The position numbers and the translations under genes are program-made. 64,000 nucleotides of DNA from JABFRG01 sp038210445 (GTDB lineage Bacteria; Myxococcota_A; Polyangia; Polyangiales; Polyangiaceae). The notes under the pieces are model-generated. The model saw nothing but the letters and a program-made list of their open reading frames with translations. It was not told the DNA's origin and did no database searches. The stretch spans positions 1-64,000 of the forward strand of contig JBBQWQ010000045.1 of assembly GCA_038210445.1 (NCBI GenBank), given 5' to 3'. Below, piece after piece: positions 1 through 7,957 of the stretch. Within the stretch, counting starts at the first letter, position 1. Each line of letters begins with the position of its first letter.

Positions 1-1
1 C

Positions 2-631
2 GGCGTTGCCAACGACGGATGGCGTGACACCAACGTCCGCTTCACGGGGCCCGCCGTCTCCGAGGCGCAGCAGGCCATCGCCGAAAACTGGATGGAGGCC
101 GGAGGCGCGCTCTTCCCCGAGGCGGCGTTCCCGGTTCAAGACGCGCAGGGCCCCGCTTCCGCAGCGTTCGTGACCAGTACCGCCTCGCCGATGCTCACCC
201 GTGCAGAGCGACTGGTGCAGCTCGTCATCCAGGCTGCCAAGCGGCGGCTGTGGATCGCCAACGCCTATTTCGTGCCCTCGGACGCCATTCTCGACATGCT
301 GAAGCGCAAAGCCGGCGAGGGGGTAGACGTACGACTGCTCGTACCGGGCAAGAAGAGCGACTCCAAGGCCTCGGTCGGCGCGCAGCACGCGGAGTACGGG
401 CCGCTCGTCGAGCGCGGCGTGCGCGTGTTCGAGTACGAGCCCTCGATGATGCACGCGAAGACCATGGTGGTGGACGACGAGCTGGCGGTCGTTGCATCCA
501 TCAACCTCGATCCGCTGTCACTCGGCAAGCTCGAGGAAGTGGCCCTGGTGGTCCAAGATCGCGCCTTCGCTGCCACGCTCGCCGGCACGTTCGAGGCCGA
601 CCTCAAGCATGCGGCGCCGGTTGCTCGCTGA
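2..631 (+). CDS. Phospholipase D-like / cardiolipin synthase-like protein, 3' part
   Basis: The reading frame is open from base 2 to the TGA at 629-631, so the gene enters from the left edge and only its last ~209 residues are visible. Near residue 150 of this piece lies an HKD motif (MHAKTMVVDDELAVVASIN), the phosphatidyl-transfer motif of the PLD superfamily. Upstream of it is the typical pattern of a second PLD half (WIANAYFVPSD, then DVRLLVPGKKSD). Cardiolipin synthases and PLD phosphodiesterases carry two HKD motifs; the first would lie outside the window. The short C-terminus after the motif (LEEVALVVQD) fits the ClsA/ClsB type. A membrane lipid role is inferred from the family. The stop is followed within a few bases by a LysR effector domain in another frame. 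Confidence 0.85.
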   Translation, partial: GVANDGWRDTNVRFTGPAVSEAQQAIAENWMEAGGALFPEAAFPVQDAQGPASAAFVTSTASPMLTRAERLVQLVIQAAKRRLWIANAYFVPSDAILDMLKRKAGEGVDVRLLVPGKKSDSKASVGAQHAEYGPLVERGVRVFEYEPSMMHAKTMVVDDELAVVASINLDPLSLGKLEEVALVVQDRAFAATLAGTFEADLKHAAPVAR

Positions 632-636
632 GCGGC

Positions 637-1290
637 GCGTCAGGGACGGAGGTCCTGGTGTCCGAGACGGACGTCGATGCGCGGATGGCGGGTCACCAGA
701 TTCTCGAGCTGCTCCAGGCTCTTCCGGCTCCGCGCCACGTGCAACTCGAGGTGACGTCGTCCACCCGATACCTCGACCTCGGCCGCCGGGAGGCGGACCT
801 GGCGCTCCGCTTCTCCGGCCCCCCGTCGCGCGAGGTGGTGGTGCTCGAGACAGTTTCGCACGGCATCGGCGCGTTCGCGGCGCCGCGCTACATCGATTCG
901 CTGAAGAAAGGATACGGCCTCACCGACCTGCGCTGGATCGGCTGGGCGCCGCCCTTCGAGACGCTCCCGCCCAACGGCGAGCTCGCCAAGCGCATCCCCG
1001 GTTTTCGGCCGGCCTTCGCTGCAGACGACTTCCTGGTCCAGCTCCGCGCCGCGGAAGAAGGCGTAGGCGTCATCGTGCTCGGCAAGATGCGCCTGCGCGC
1101 AGGTCGCGACCTGGGACTTCGTGAGCTGGCGATCGACCTCGGCCCACTTCGCGCCAGCCTCGAGCTCTCGGCGAGCCGCAGCGCGCTGGAGATCCCCCGG
1201 GTGCGTGCGGTCGCCGATCTCCTGGCTGCGGAGCTCCGCGCCAGCGTGCCACCGAAGCCGCGCGCGCGAAGGTCGCTCCCGCAGCCCTGA
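637..1290 (+). pseudogene. LysR-type regulator remnant: effector domain without HTH
   Basis: The frame ending at 1290 reads as a LysR substrate-binding domain: an RH1 start (around VLVSETDVDARMAGHQ), the RYLDLGRREADLALRF segment typical of this fold, then AAEEGVGVIVLGKM and a C-terminal helix (VRAVADLLAAELRAS). About 210 residues are present, which is the full effector domain. The ~85-residue N-terminal winged helix that binds DNA is absent, because the homology begins immediately after the stop of the PLD-like gene. A GTG at 658 or ATG at 685 could still start translation, so a free ligand-binding domain is possible. A deletion that fused the two loci is the simplest explanation. No full regulator or its target is visible here. 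Confidence 0.75.
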
Positions 1291-1312
1291 GCGCTCCCAG
1301 AGCGGGATCGCT

Positions 1313-1331
1313 TGCTCCCACCGTGGGAGCA
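1313..1331. promoter_or_regulatory. Perfect 9-bp palindrome upstream of higB (candidate HigA operator)
   Basis: TGCTCCCAC and GTGGGAGCA form a perfect inverted repeat around a single C, ending 20 nt before the GTG of the toxin gene. Type II TA operons are usually autorepressed by the antitoxin at such palindromes overlapping the promoter. It could instead be a terminator for the LysR remnant, but no T-run follows and the 1-nt loop is too tight for a good RNA hairpin without opening the stem. Confidence 0.55.
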
Positions 1332-1351
1332 GGCTACTCTACTGTCAGCAG

Positions 1352-1648
1352 GTGAGAATCCTCAGTCGTTCGACAGTCGCGGCGTTCTGGAAGAAGCACC
1401 CCGATTCGGAGCAGGCGCTCCGGGCCTGGTTCGCCGAAGTCGAGAAGGCCGCGTGGACCAATCCGGTGCAGATTCGCGCGCGCTACGCCGCCGCCGACTT
1501 CATCGCGGGCGACCGAGTCGTCTTCGACATCCGCGGTAACCACTACAGGCTCGTTGTCGCCGTCAAGTACGGCCCGCTTTTCATCGTCTTCATCCGGTTC
1601 ATCGGCACCCATGCCGAGTACGACAAGATAGACGCCGCCACGGTCTAG
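1352..1648 (+). CDS. higB: HigB-family toxin (mRNA interferase)
   Basis: The protein has 98 residues and matches the HigB_toxin family along its length: an N-terminal helical part (RAWFAEVEKAAWTNP), the central FDIRGNHYRLVVAV strand pair and the near-diagnostic C-terminus IRFIGTHAEYDKIDA. Members are ribosome-dependent endoribonucleases that cleave translated mRNA and are neutralised by HigA. GTG at 1352 is chosen because it gives the family's normal length; the upstream extension of the frame is out-of-frame shadow of the LysR remnant. The toxin precedes its antitoxin by only 7 nt, the order typical of higBA and opposite to most type II systems. Confidence 0.92.
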   Translation: MRILSRSTVAAFWKKHPDSEQALRAWFAEVEKAAWTNPVQIRARYAAADFIAGDRVVFDIRGNHYRLVVAVKYGPLFIVFIRFIGTHAEYDKIDAATV

Positions 1649-1655
1649 AGGTCCC

Positions 1656-2084
1656 ATGCGCAGCACCCTCATCAAGCCCATTCGTACCAAGATCGACCAT
1701 GCAGCGGCGCTCCAGGAAGTCGAACGCCTCTGGGACGCGAAACCGGGGACGCCGAGCGGCGATAGGCTCGAGGTGCTCGCGACGCTCGTCGATGCGTACG
1801 AGCGCGCGCACTTTCCGATCCTCCCGCCCGACCCCATCGAGGCCATCAAGTTCCGCATGGATCAGCAAGGCAAGACGCGAAAAGACCTCGAGCCCATCCT
1901 GGGGACGCGCGCTCGCGTCGCCGAGATCCTGCTCGGCCGCCGGCCGCTCACCCTGACGATGATCCGAGGCCTGCATCGCGCGCTCGATATCCCGCTCGAT
2001 ATCTTGGTGATGGAGCGCGCCAAGACGACGACGCGCAGCCCGCGTCGCGAGCTCGTCAAGCGGGTTTCGAAGAAGAGCGCGTAG
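1656..2084 (+). CDS. higA: HigA-family antitoxin (XRE-type HTH)
   Basis: This 142-residue protein is of the long HigA type: an N-terminal helical region (ALQEVERLWDAKPGTPSGDRLEVLATLVDAYE) followed by an XRE helix-turn-helix (about residues 62-115; IKFRMDQQGKTRKDLEPILG, then RVAEILLGRRPLTLTMIRGL). It binds and inhibits HigB and should repress the operon, probably through the palindrome at 1313-1331. A basic tail (TTTRSPRRELVKRVSKKSA) is encoded by sequence that overlaps the 3' end of the convergent dihydrofolate reductase gene by 29 bp. Confidence 0.92.
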   Translation: MRSTLIKPIRTKIDHAAALQEVERLWDAKPGTPSGDRLEVLATLVDAYERAHFPILPPDPIEAIKFRMDQQGKTRKDLEPILGTRARVAEILLGRRPLTLTMIRGLHRALDIPLDILVMERAKTTTRSPRRELVKRVSKKSA

Positions 2085-2571
2085 ACTCGCGGGCGAAGAC
2101 GCAGAAGGTGACGTCCGGCGTCGTTGCCGCCTCGCGCGAGACCTCGCGGAACGAGGGATCCTTCCAGTCACGGAGGAACGTGTCGCCTTCGACGTCGCGC
2201 TCAATACGTGTAACATACATGTGTGTGGCCAAGGGCAACGCCGCCCGGTACAGCTCCGAGCCGCCGATGACGAAGGGGCACGCGTCCCTCTCGTAGGCCA
2301 GCGCCAGTGCGGCCTCGAGCGAGGTGGCGGTCTCGCAGCCGGCGAAGGTCGCCGCCGGATCTCGGCTCACCACGATGTTGCGGCGATGGGGAAGGGGGCG
2401 CCCGATGGAGAGATGGGTCCGGCGGCCCATGATGATAGCGTGGCCGCTGGTGTGCTTCTTGAACCAGGCGAGGTCTTCCGGCACGTGCCACGGGAGCTTG
2501 CCGTCTTTGCCGATGACCCCGTTGCGGCTCACCGCAAAGATGAGCGCGAGCTCGCGTCGCGCCGCGGTCAT
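2056..2571 (-). CDS. folA: Dihydrofolate reductase
   Basis: The 171-residue protein has the DHFR signatures in order: IFAVSRNGVIGKDGKLPWHVPEDL (with the substrate-binding acidic residue in PEDL), IIMGRRTHLSIGRPLPHR and FVIGGSELYRAAL, the NADPH-binding loop. It reduces dihydrofolate to tetrahydrofolate with NADPH in the cytoplasm. Its ATG overlaps the TGA of the upstream thymidylate synthase gene (ATGA at 2568-2571), so the two are co-transcribed and probably translationally coupled. This makes sense because ThyA oxidises the folate that FolA then recycles. The 3' end overlaps higA on the other strand. Confidence 0.96.
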   Translation of the reverse strand: MTAARRELALIFAVSRNGVIGKDGKLPWHVPEDLAWFKKHTSGHAIIMGRRTHLSIGRPLPHRRNIVVSRDPAATFAGCETATSLEAALALAYERDACPFVIGGSELYRAALPLATHMYVTRIERDVEGDTFLRDWKDPSFREVSREAATTPDVTFCVFARESTRSSSKPA

Positions 2572-3410
2572 ACGGCGATGGGCGCCTTGATCGCCGGGTG
2601 CGGATCGTAGCCTTCGAGGGTGAAGTCTTCGTACTCGAAGGACTCGAGGGTGCGGCGCTCGGGGTTCAGCTTCATGGTGGGGAGCGGACGCGGCGCGCGG
2701 CCAACGATGAGCTTCGCCTGGTCGAAGTGGTTGGCGTAGAGGTGCGCGTCGCCGAACGTATGGACGAGCTCGCCCACCCCGAGGTCGGTCACGTGGGCTA
2801 TCATCATGGTGAGCAGCGCGTAGCTGGCGATGTTGAAGGGCACGCCGAGGAACACGTCGGCGCTCCGCTGGTAGAGCTGGCAGGAGAGCTTGCCGTTGGC
2901 GACGTAGAGCTGGAAGAGCGTGTGGCAGGGCGGCAGCGCCACCTGGTCGACTTCTTCGGGGTTCCAGCCGGTGACGATGAGCCGTCGGCTGCTCGGGTTC
3001 TTGCGAATCTGCGCGACCAATGCCTGAATCTGATCGACGCCGTCGTTCTCATACGTGCCGTCGGCGCGCCGGGTGGCGCCGAAGTTTCGCCACTGGTGGC
3101 CGTACACCGGGCCGAGATCGCCGGCTTGGCGTCCGAAGCGCGCGCACTGGTCCGCGGTGGCCCACTCGTCCCAGATGGTGACGCCACGCTCCTGGAGCCA
3201 GCGCACATGGGTCTCGCCGTGCAGGAACCACAGAAGCTCCTGGATGATGGAGCGCGTGTGGAGCTTCTTGGTGGTGAGGAGTGGGAAGCCTCGGCCCAGG
3301 TCGAAGCGCATCTGGTAGCCGAAGACGCCGCGGGTTCCGACCCCGGTGCGGTCTTCCCGGTCGACGCCGTGATCGAGGATGTGCTGCACGAGATCGAGGT
3401 AGGCTTGCAC
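2568..3410 (-). CDS. thyA: Thymidylate synthase
   Basis: The protein (about 280 residues) carries the ThyA hallmarks: an N-terminal YLDLVQHILDHG, the Arg-containing DRTGVGTRGVFG loop, the catalytic Cys in LPPCHTLFQ, and LYQRSADVFLGVPFNIASY. It methylates dUMP with methylenetetrahydrofolate, giving dTMP and dihydrofolate. The GTG at 3408-3410 is chosen because ThyA proteins begin right at the M-x-x-YL segment and a purine-rich GAGAGG precedes it; the open frame extends about 100 codons further upstream without homology. It forms a two-gene operon with folA. Confidence 0.96.
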   Translation of the reverse strand: MQAYLDLVQHILDHGVDREDRTGVGTRGVFGYQMRFDLGRGFPLLTTKKLHTRSIIQELLWFLHGETHVRWLQERGVTIWDEWATADQCARFGRQAGDLGPVYGHQWRNFGATRRADGTYENDGVDQIQALVAQIRKNPSSRRLIVTGWNPEEVDQVALPPCHTLFQLYVANGKLSCQLYQRSADVFLGVPFNIASYALLTMMIAHVTDLGVGELVHTFGDAHLYANHFDQAKLIVGRAPRPLPTMKLNPERRTLESFEYEDFTLEGYDPHPAIKAPIAV

Positions 3411-3447
3411 GCCCTCTCGATTAGCACCGTGCAAGACGCGATGGCGG

Positions 3448-5136
3448 CTACTTTTGCGCGGCGGCGGCGGCGATCTTCTCGGCGTGGTCGGCGCGCTCGG
3501 CTGCGCGGGCTTTCTGCTCGGGCACCGTGAGCAGCTCGAATGCGTTGCGGTACCGCTTGGCGAGGTCTTGGAAGTACTCCGGGCGAGCCTCCGGCGGCGG
3601 CGTGGTCTCCCGAAGGAGCGCGGCGTCGAAGGCGGCCATGCCTGCGAGCGGGCCCTTCTCGGCGGCGACGACGTCGAGGGCGTCGGTCTTGCCGACGTTG
3701 AGCGCATGCGGCGTGCTGGCGCTCATCATCTCCACGGCGTCGGAGGGCCCGTTGCGCATGGCGAGCGAGAGCGCGAGGAGAAAGCGCGCTTCGGGCTCCT
3801 CCTTCGTCGCGGTAGACGTGAGCGCGATGACCCGATCGAACTCGATGCCACGCCAATAGGTGAGGCCCAGGCGCGCGCGACCGATGGCGTGGGCGACCTT
3901 GGCGGCGGGCTTCAGCTTCTCGCCGCCGGCGATGCTCTCGCTGCGCGCAACGCTGGGAAAGCCCTGCTCGAAGGCCGCGCCGAGGTAGCCGGCGTCCTCG
4001 CCCAGCGACGCCGTGTACGAACCGTTCACGTAGAATGTGGGCAGCACGCCCAGCAGGTACTCTTTGGCCACCGGCGCTTGCGGCAAGAGCACGGCGGAGA
4101 GCGCGTCGATGCGCCGACCCGCGTACATCTTCGAGAGCAGCCCGTGCGCGCGCGAGAGCCGCTCGCTCTTGAATACGCCCACGTCGGCGAACTTGCGCAG
4201 GCCAACCAGCGCCGCGTCGCGGCCGCGCCGTACCCGCGGCTCGAGGTAGCCATCGAGCTGCGTTTGGTAGATGTGCAGCAGCTCCGGATCTTTTCGGAAG
4301 TCGTCGGGCACCGGCGCTTCGCGGATAATCTCGCCCAGCCGCAGGTCGGCGTTGCCGGATTCGATCGCCGCAACGCCCAGGCCGAAGCCGTCGAGCGAGG
4401 TGCCGGCCTGCGAGAGCTTCTCGATGGTGGCGGCCTGGGCCACGACCCACGGGCCGAGCTCGGTCTTGACGAAGGCAAGTACCCGCTCCTTGGTGAACGG
4501 AGCCTTCATGGTCGGCGCCGAGTCCGAGGTGCGCCGCAGCAGCGAAGCCAGCGACTGGCCTACCATGGCGTGGCTCAGCTCCACCGGAAGGCCCTTGGGC
4601 GGCGCTTCGAGCATGGGGTTTACGAGCACGTCACCGCACTCGTGGGGCGCGAGCTCCGCGCGCAGCGAGCGGATGAAGCCCGGCGGAAATGCACATTCTT
4701 CGAGCGCGAAAAGCGCTTCGTCGCGGGCGCTCTCGGCCGCCATGGCCTTGCCGAGCTCGCTCATGAGCCCCGCCGGCTCCTTGGGGCACGCCGGGGCCGA
4801 GCCCTTCTTGGCCAACTTGCTCGCTGCGGCTTTGGTGCGCGCGAATGCAGAGCACGAAGCGGGGGCCTTGGAGATGCCGGGCAGGGCGACGGCGGTCTTC
4901 CACTGGGCCATGTCGGGCGTCTTCAGCGTGGCCGGCGGCGGAACCTCGGCCCGGAGGTTCTTGGGAATGGCGAAGGGATCAGCGGGCGGTCCGTTTGCGT
5001 CCGTCACCACGGTAGACGTCGCCACGCCCGTGACGTCGCCGGCGTTCTTGGCGGGTGGCTGCGCGGCGCCGGGGGCGCATGCAGCCGCCACAAGGATGAG
5101 CGATGCGAGCGAGAGCGAGAGCGAGACGTTGCGCAT
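3448..5136 (-). CDS. Large putative lipoprotein, function unknown
   Basis: This 562-residue protein begins with a signal peptide (MRNVSLSLSLASLILVAAAC) ending in a plausible lipobox Cys, then a Pro/Ala/Thr-rich linker. The rest is Ala/Leu-rich and looks helical, with segments such as LGLTYWRGIEFDRVIALTS and EARFLLALSLAMRNG that resemble TPR or solenoid repeats, and it ends in an Ala-rich helix. Several Cys occur in residues 90-180. I do not recognise a family. It is divergent from uppP, whose GTG lies 60 bp away, and sits upstream of thyA with a 37-bp gap. An envelope location is inferred from the signal peptide only. Confidence 0.7.
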   Translation of the reverse strand: MRNVSLSLSLASLILVAAACAPGAAQPPAKNAGDVTGVATSTVVTDANGPPADPFAIPKNLRAEVPPPATLKTPDMAQWKTAVALPGISKAPASCSAFARTKAAASKLAKKGSAPACPKEPAGLMSELGKAMAAESARDEALFALEECAFPPGFIRSLRAELAPHECGDVLVNPMLEAPPKGLPVELSHAMVGQSLASLLRRTSDSAPTMKAPFTKERVLAFVKTELGPWVVAQAATIEKLSQAGTSLDGFGLGVAAIESGNADLRLGEIIREAPVPDDFRKDPELLHIYQTQLDGYLEPRVRRGRDAALVGLRKFADVGVFKSERLSRAHGLLSKMYAGRRIDALSAVLLPQAPVAKEYLLGVLPTFYVNGSYTASLGEDAGYLGAAFEQGFPSVARSESIAGGEKLKPAAKVAHAIGRARLGLTYWRGIEFDRVIALTSTATKEEPEARFLLALSLAMRNGPSDAVEMMSASTPHALNVGKTDALDVVAAEKGPLAGMAAFDAALLRETTPPPEARPEYFQDLAKRYRNAFELLTVPEQKARAAERADHAEKIAAAAAQK

Positions 5137-5196
5137 GAGATTTCGCTACCACGCTTTCCCTCCGGCCAAGAGCCCGAGATCGAGTACCGTGCTGCT

Positions 5197-6009
5197 GTGA
5201 CTCCCTTCGAGGCATTTCTCTTGGGCGTGGTGGAAGGCTTGACCGAGTATTTGCCGGTCTCCTCTACCGGCCATCTCCTCCTCACCAGCCATTTTCTGGG
5301 CATTCCGAAGCCGCTGGCCGACACCTTCGACATCGTGATCCAGTTCGGCGCCATTCTTGCCGTGGTGGTGCACTACCGCACGATGCTGCGCGAGCACGGC
5401 GCCGGGCTCCTGGCGCGGCGGCCGGCCTCGGTGCGGCTTCTTGCCTCGCTGCTGCTGGCCTTCATCCCCACGGTGATTCTCGGCCTCACGCTCCGCAAGG
5501 TCATCAAGCACTACCTGTTCGGTCCGAAGCCGGTGCTGGTGGCCATGTTCGTGGGCGGGGTGATCATGATTGGCGTCGAGGCCTGGCGGCGCCGGTCTCG
5601 CGAGGCTCGACCGGTGACCACGCTGACCGATGTAACCTACAAGCAAGCTGCGGCCATCGGCCTCGGCCAATGCTTCGCCATGTTCCCGGGCGCGTCGCGC
5701 TCCATGTGCACCATCGTGGCCGGGCAGCTCGCGGGGCTGTCCACGGAGACGGCCGCGGAGTTCTCTTTCCTGCTGGGCCTCCCCACTCTCGGCGCGGCCT
5801 CGCTCTACGAGGCGTACAAGGACCGCGCGGCCCTCGCCGAGATCGGCGGCCTCAACGTCGCCATCGGCGTGGTGGTTTCCTTCCTGGTGGCGTGGGCGGT
5901 CATCGCCGCGTTCCTGAAGTACCTCAAGCGCTTCGGCCTCGCGCCCTTTGGCGTGTACCGCATCATCGCCGCCGGCGTGTTCTTCCTCTTCTTGGTTCGC
6001 GCCGCCTGA
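5197..6009 (+). CDS. uppP: Undecaprenyl-diphosphatase (UppP/BacA)
   Basis: The 270-residue membrane protein has both BacA signatures: GVVEGLTEYLPVSSTGHLLL near the N-terminus (catalytic Glu) and PGASRSMCTI at about residue 167 (the Arg of the PGxSRS motif). Roughly seven hydrophobic segments follow the family pattern, including the terminal GVYRIIAAGVFFLFLV. It dephosphorylates undecaprenyl diphosphate to recycle the lipid carrier for peptidoglycan and other wall polymers. GTG at 5197 is chosen because homologs begin just before the first motif and the frame upstream is only a shadow of the opposite gene. The more common residues in the second motif are SG after SR; here they are SM, a mild variant. 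Confidence 0.94.
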   Translation: MTPFEAFLLGVVEGLTEYLPVSSTGHLLLTSHFLGIPKPLADTFDIVIQFGAILAVVVHYRTMLREHGAGLLARRPASVRLLASLLLAFIPTVILGLTLRKVIKHYLFGPKPVLVAMFVGGVIMIGVEAWRRRSREARPVTTLTDVTYKQAAAIGLGQCFAMFPGASRSMCTIVAGQLAGLSTETAAEFSFLLGLPTLGAASLYEAYKDRAALAEIGGLNVAIGVVVSFLVAWAVIAAFLKYLKRFGLAPFGVYRIIAAGVFFLFLVRAA

Positions 6010-6026
6010 ACGGTTACATTCGGGCG

Positions 6027-6383
6027 ATGGGAGCCTTCGCCGACGCCAAGCGCAACGTCGTCAACCAGACCTTCGAGGCCAGCAGTGGCGACATGAAGGG
6101 TGACGTCGAGCCGATCTTCATCGAGCATCGCAAGGAGCGCAAAGACGTGCTCACCGGCGAGCTGCGGCAGGACCAGGGCATCCTGGAACTTCGCTACACC
6201 ATCGTCGATCCCTCGCTCGACGACGCCGACGTGGCGCGCATCTTCCACATCGCGTACCTCGACGTGCTCACGCGGCACCACTGGTACAACAAGAACGGCC
6301 CCAAGTTCTCCCGCGTGCAGCTGCGGCTGATCAACGGAGCGACCGGAGCTACCGCGACCACGCCGTATCCCGATCCCGAGTAG
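6027..6383 (+). CDS. Conserved-looking small hypothetical protein
   Basis: The 118-residue product begins MGAFADAKRNVVNQTFEASS and contains a charged centre (FIEHRKERKDVLTGELRQDQ) and an aromatic stretch (LDVLTRHHWYNKNGPKF). It has no signal peptide or membrane segment, so a cytoplasmic protein is likely. ATG at 6027 is 17 nt after the uppP stop, which suggests co-transcription. I do not recognise a family. Codon use is typical of the neighbours and the segment is not overlapped by another good candidate, which supports a real gene. Confidence 0.65.
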   Translation: MGAFADAKRNVVNQTFEASSGDMKGDVEPIFIEHRKERKDVLTGELRQDQGILELRYTIVDPSLDDADVARIFHIAYLDVLTRHHWYNKNGPKFSRVQLRLINGATGATATTPYPDPE

Positions 6384-6404
6384 CTGAGGACCGATGCTCC
6401 CGAT

Positions 6405-6432
6405 CCACCTCACCCCCTGAAGGGAGAGGGGA
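6405..6432. terminator. Possible hairpin after the uppP unit
   Basis: CACCCCCTGAAGGGAGAGGGG lies 20-50 bp downstream of the stop at 6383 and can fold into alternative short stems (CCCCT with AGGGG, or CCCT with AGGG). There is no T-run. GC-rich hairpins of this look are common between genes in high-GC bacteria; a terminator is a weak inference. Confidence 0.3.
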
Positions 6433-6479
6433 CCCCAGAAAAGCAGAGGCAAAGCTGAGGCGGCTTGTATGCTTCCGGC

Positions 6480-6947
6480 GTGCAAGTCTATCTCCTTCGA
6501 ACGTCTCTCCTTGCGGCCCGGGCGAGCGACGATGCGCCGCCGTTTCTCTCCGCCGAGGGTCGGCAGCTGGCGCGGGCGGTGGGAAGTCGCGTGCAGGCTT
6601 CGGAGGCGCCCTCCTTCGACGCGGCGCTGGTGAGCCCGGTGCCCGCGGCGGTCCAGACCGCGGAGCTGTTCGCGGATCGCGTGGACTATCTGGGCGCGCC
6701 GGAGGTGCTGGCCACGCTGGTGGGCGGCGTGCCGGCGGCGGTGCTGGGCAAGCACATCCTCTCGCGCGGGTCGTCGGTGCTGGTGGTGGCCGACGAGCCC
6801 TCGCTGTCGGAGCTCGGCGCGTTCCTGGTGGGGCGCCCCACGTTTCCGCAGCTCAAGCCCGGGCAGGTGTCGGTGATCGTCGACGGGCGCCCGGCGTGGT
6901 GCTTTCGCCCGGGTGAGCTGGCCCGCGCGCTCTTGCTGGTGGCCTGA
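6480..6947 (+). CDS. SixA-like histidine phosphatase homolog lacking both catalytic histidines
   Basis: The 155-residue protein follows the SixA/phosphoglycerate-mutase-like order: an N-terminal strand VYLLR, then LSAEGRQLARAVGSRV, SPVPAAVQTAELFADRV (normally SPxxRAxQTAExL), SSVLVVADEPSLSELGAFLVG (normally VxxVGHEPxLSxLxxxLLG) and a final LKPGQVSVI/GRPAWCFRP hairpin. The usual RHG nucleophile motif reads RTS, and the GHEP motif reads ADEP, so both catalytic His are lost. It is probably a pseudophosphatase that binds a phosphohistidine partner or another ligand. GTG at 6480 matches the family start; a TTG at 6465 is possible. Family assignment is by eye but rests on four collinear motifs. Confidence 0.72.
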   Translation: MQVYLLRTSLLAARASDDAPPFLSAEGRQLARAVGSRVQASEAPSFDAALVSPVPAAVQTAELFADRVDYLGAPEVLATLVGGVPAAVLGKHILSRGSSVLVVADEPSLSELGAFLVGRPTFPQLKPGQVSVIVDGRPAWCFRPGELARALLLVA

Positions 6948-7005
6948 TTCGAGCTGCGAGAAAGGTTGGTCCCGGCCGTCGCGAGCCGGCGTACTATTCG
7001 ACGCG

Positions 7006-7947
7006 ATGACCACCCACGCACGCTTCACCATCGACGCCGACGTCACGCCCCGCTTCACCGCTTGCTACCTGCGCGTGGCCGGCGACGAGTGCGCCTTCAT
7101 TGAGGCCCACACGGTGCACGCGTTGCCGCGGCTCATGGCGGCGCTCGAGGCGCAGGGCAAGAAGCCGGAGCAGGTGCGCTACGTCATCGTCACGCATGCG
7201 CATCTCGACCATGCCGCTGGCGCCAGCGCGCTCATGGCCGCGTGCCCCAACGCCACCCTGCTTGCGCATCCGCGTGCGGCGCGGCACCTGGTCAACCCGG
7301 GTAAGCTGGTGGCCAGCGCAACGGCGGTGTACGGCGCGGAGCGATTCGCGGCCCTGTACGGTACCATCTCGCCCATCTCCCCCGATCGCGTGAAGGCCAT
7401 GGAAGACGGCACTGCGGTGCACCTGGGCGGCGCCGAGCTCACGTTCCTCCACACCTCGGGGCACGCCAACCACCACTTTGCGGTCGACGATCCCACGCTC
7501 GATACCGTGTTCACCGGCGACACCTTTGGCCTGGTGTACCCGGCGCTGCAGCACCACGGCCGCTTCGCCATGCCCTCCACCAGCCCCACCAACTTCGATG
7601 CCGACGAGGCCCGCAAGAGCATCGATCGCGTGGCGCACCTTCGGCGCGCGGCAGTGTGTCCCACTCACTTCGACGCCTGGACCGACGTCGACGTCATCGC
7701 CCAGCAGCTCCGCCGCTTCATCGACCGCGCCGAGCAGTGGGTCGACGAGGCGGCCGGCAGCGACGACACCGCAGAGGCCATCGAGACGCGCCTGCGCGGG
7801 GCCTGGACCGACGCGATTCACGCGGAGGCGCCGCACTTCGGGAAGGACGATCTCGCGCTCCTCGCCCTCGACATCGAGCTCAACGCCCAGGGGCTGGCCT
7901 TCGCGGCCGCCGCGCGCAGGGCAAAGAAGGCGGGCGCCCCGCGTTGA
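7006..7947 (+). CDS. MBL-fold metallo-hydrolase
   Basis: The 313-residue protein has a full metallo-beta-lactamase fold signature: the HxHxDH motif as THAHLDHAAG at about residue 63, a downstream His in TSGHANHHFAV, the bridging Asp in FTGDTFG and a late His in VCPTHFDAW. Such proteins bind two metal ions and hydrolyse thioesters, phosphoesters or lactones. The long C-terminal part (about residues 225-313) is helical. The substrate cannot be told from sequence. ATG at 7006 is used; no clear operon partner is present. Confidence 0.88.
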   Translation: MTTHARFTIDADVTPRFTACYLRVAGDECAFIEAHTVHALPRLMAALEAQGKKPEQVRYVIVTHAHLDHAAGASALMAACPNATLLAHPRAARHLVNPGKLVASATAVYGAERFAALYGTISPISPDRVKAMEDGTAVHLGGAELTFLHTSGHANHHFAVDDPTLDTVFTGDTFGLVYPALQHHGRFAMPSTSPTNFDADEARKSIDRVAHLRRAAVCPTHFDAWTDVDVIAQQLRRFIDRAEQWVDEAAGSDDTAEAIETRLRGAWTDAIHAEAPHFGKDDLALLALDIELNAQGLAFAAAARRAKKAGAPR

Positions 7948-7957
7948 TGCCGACGCG

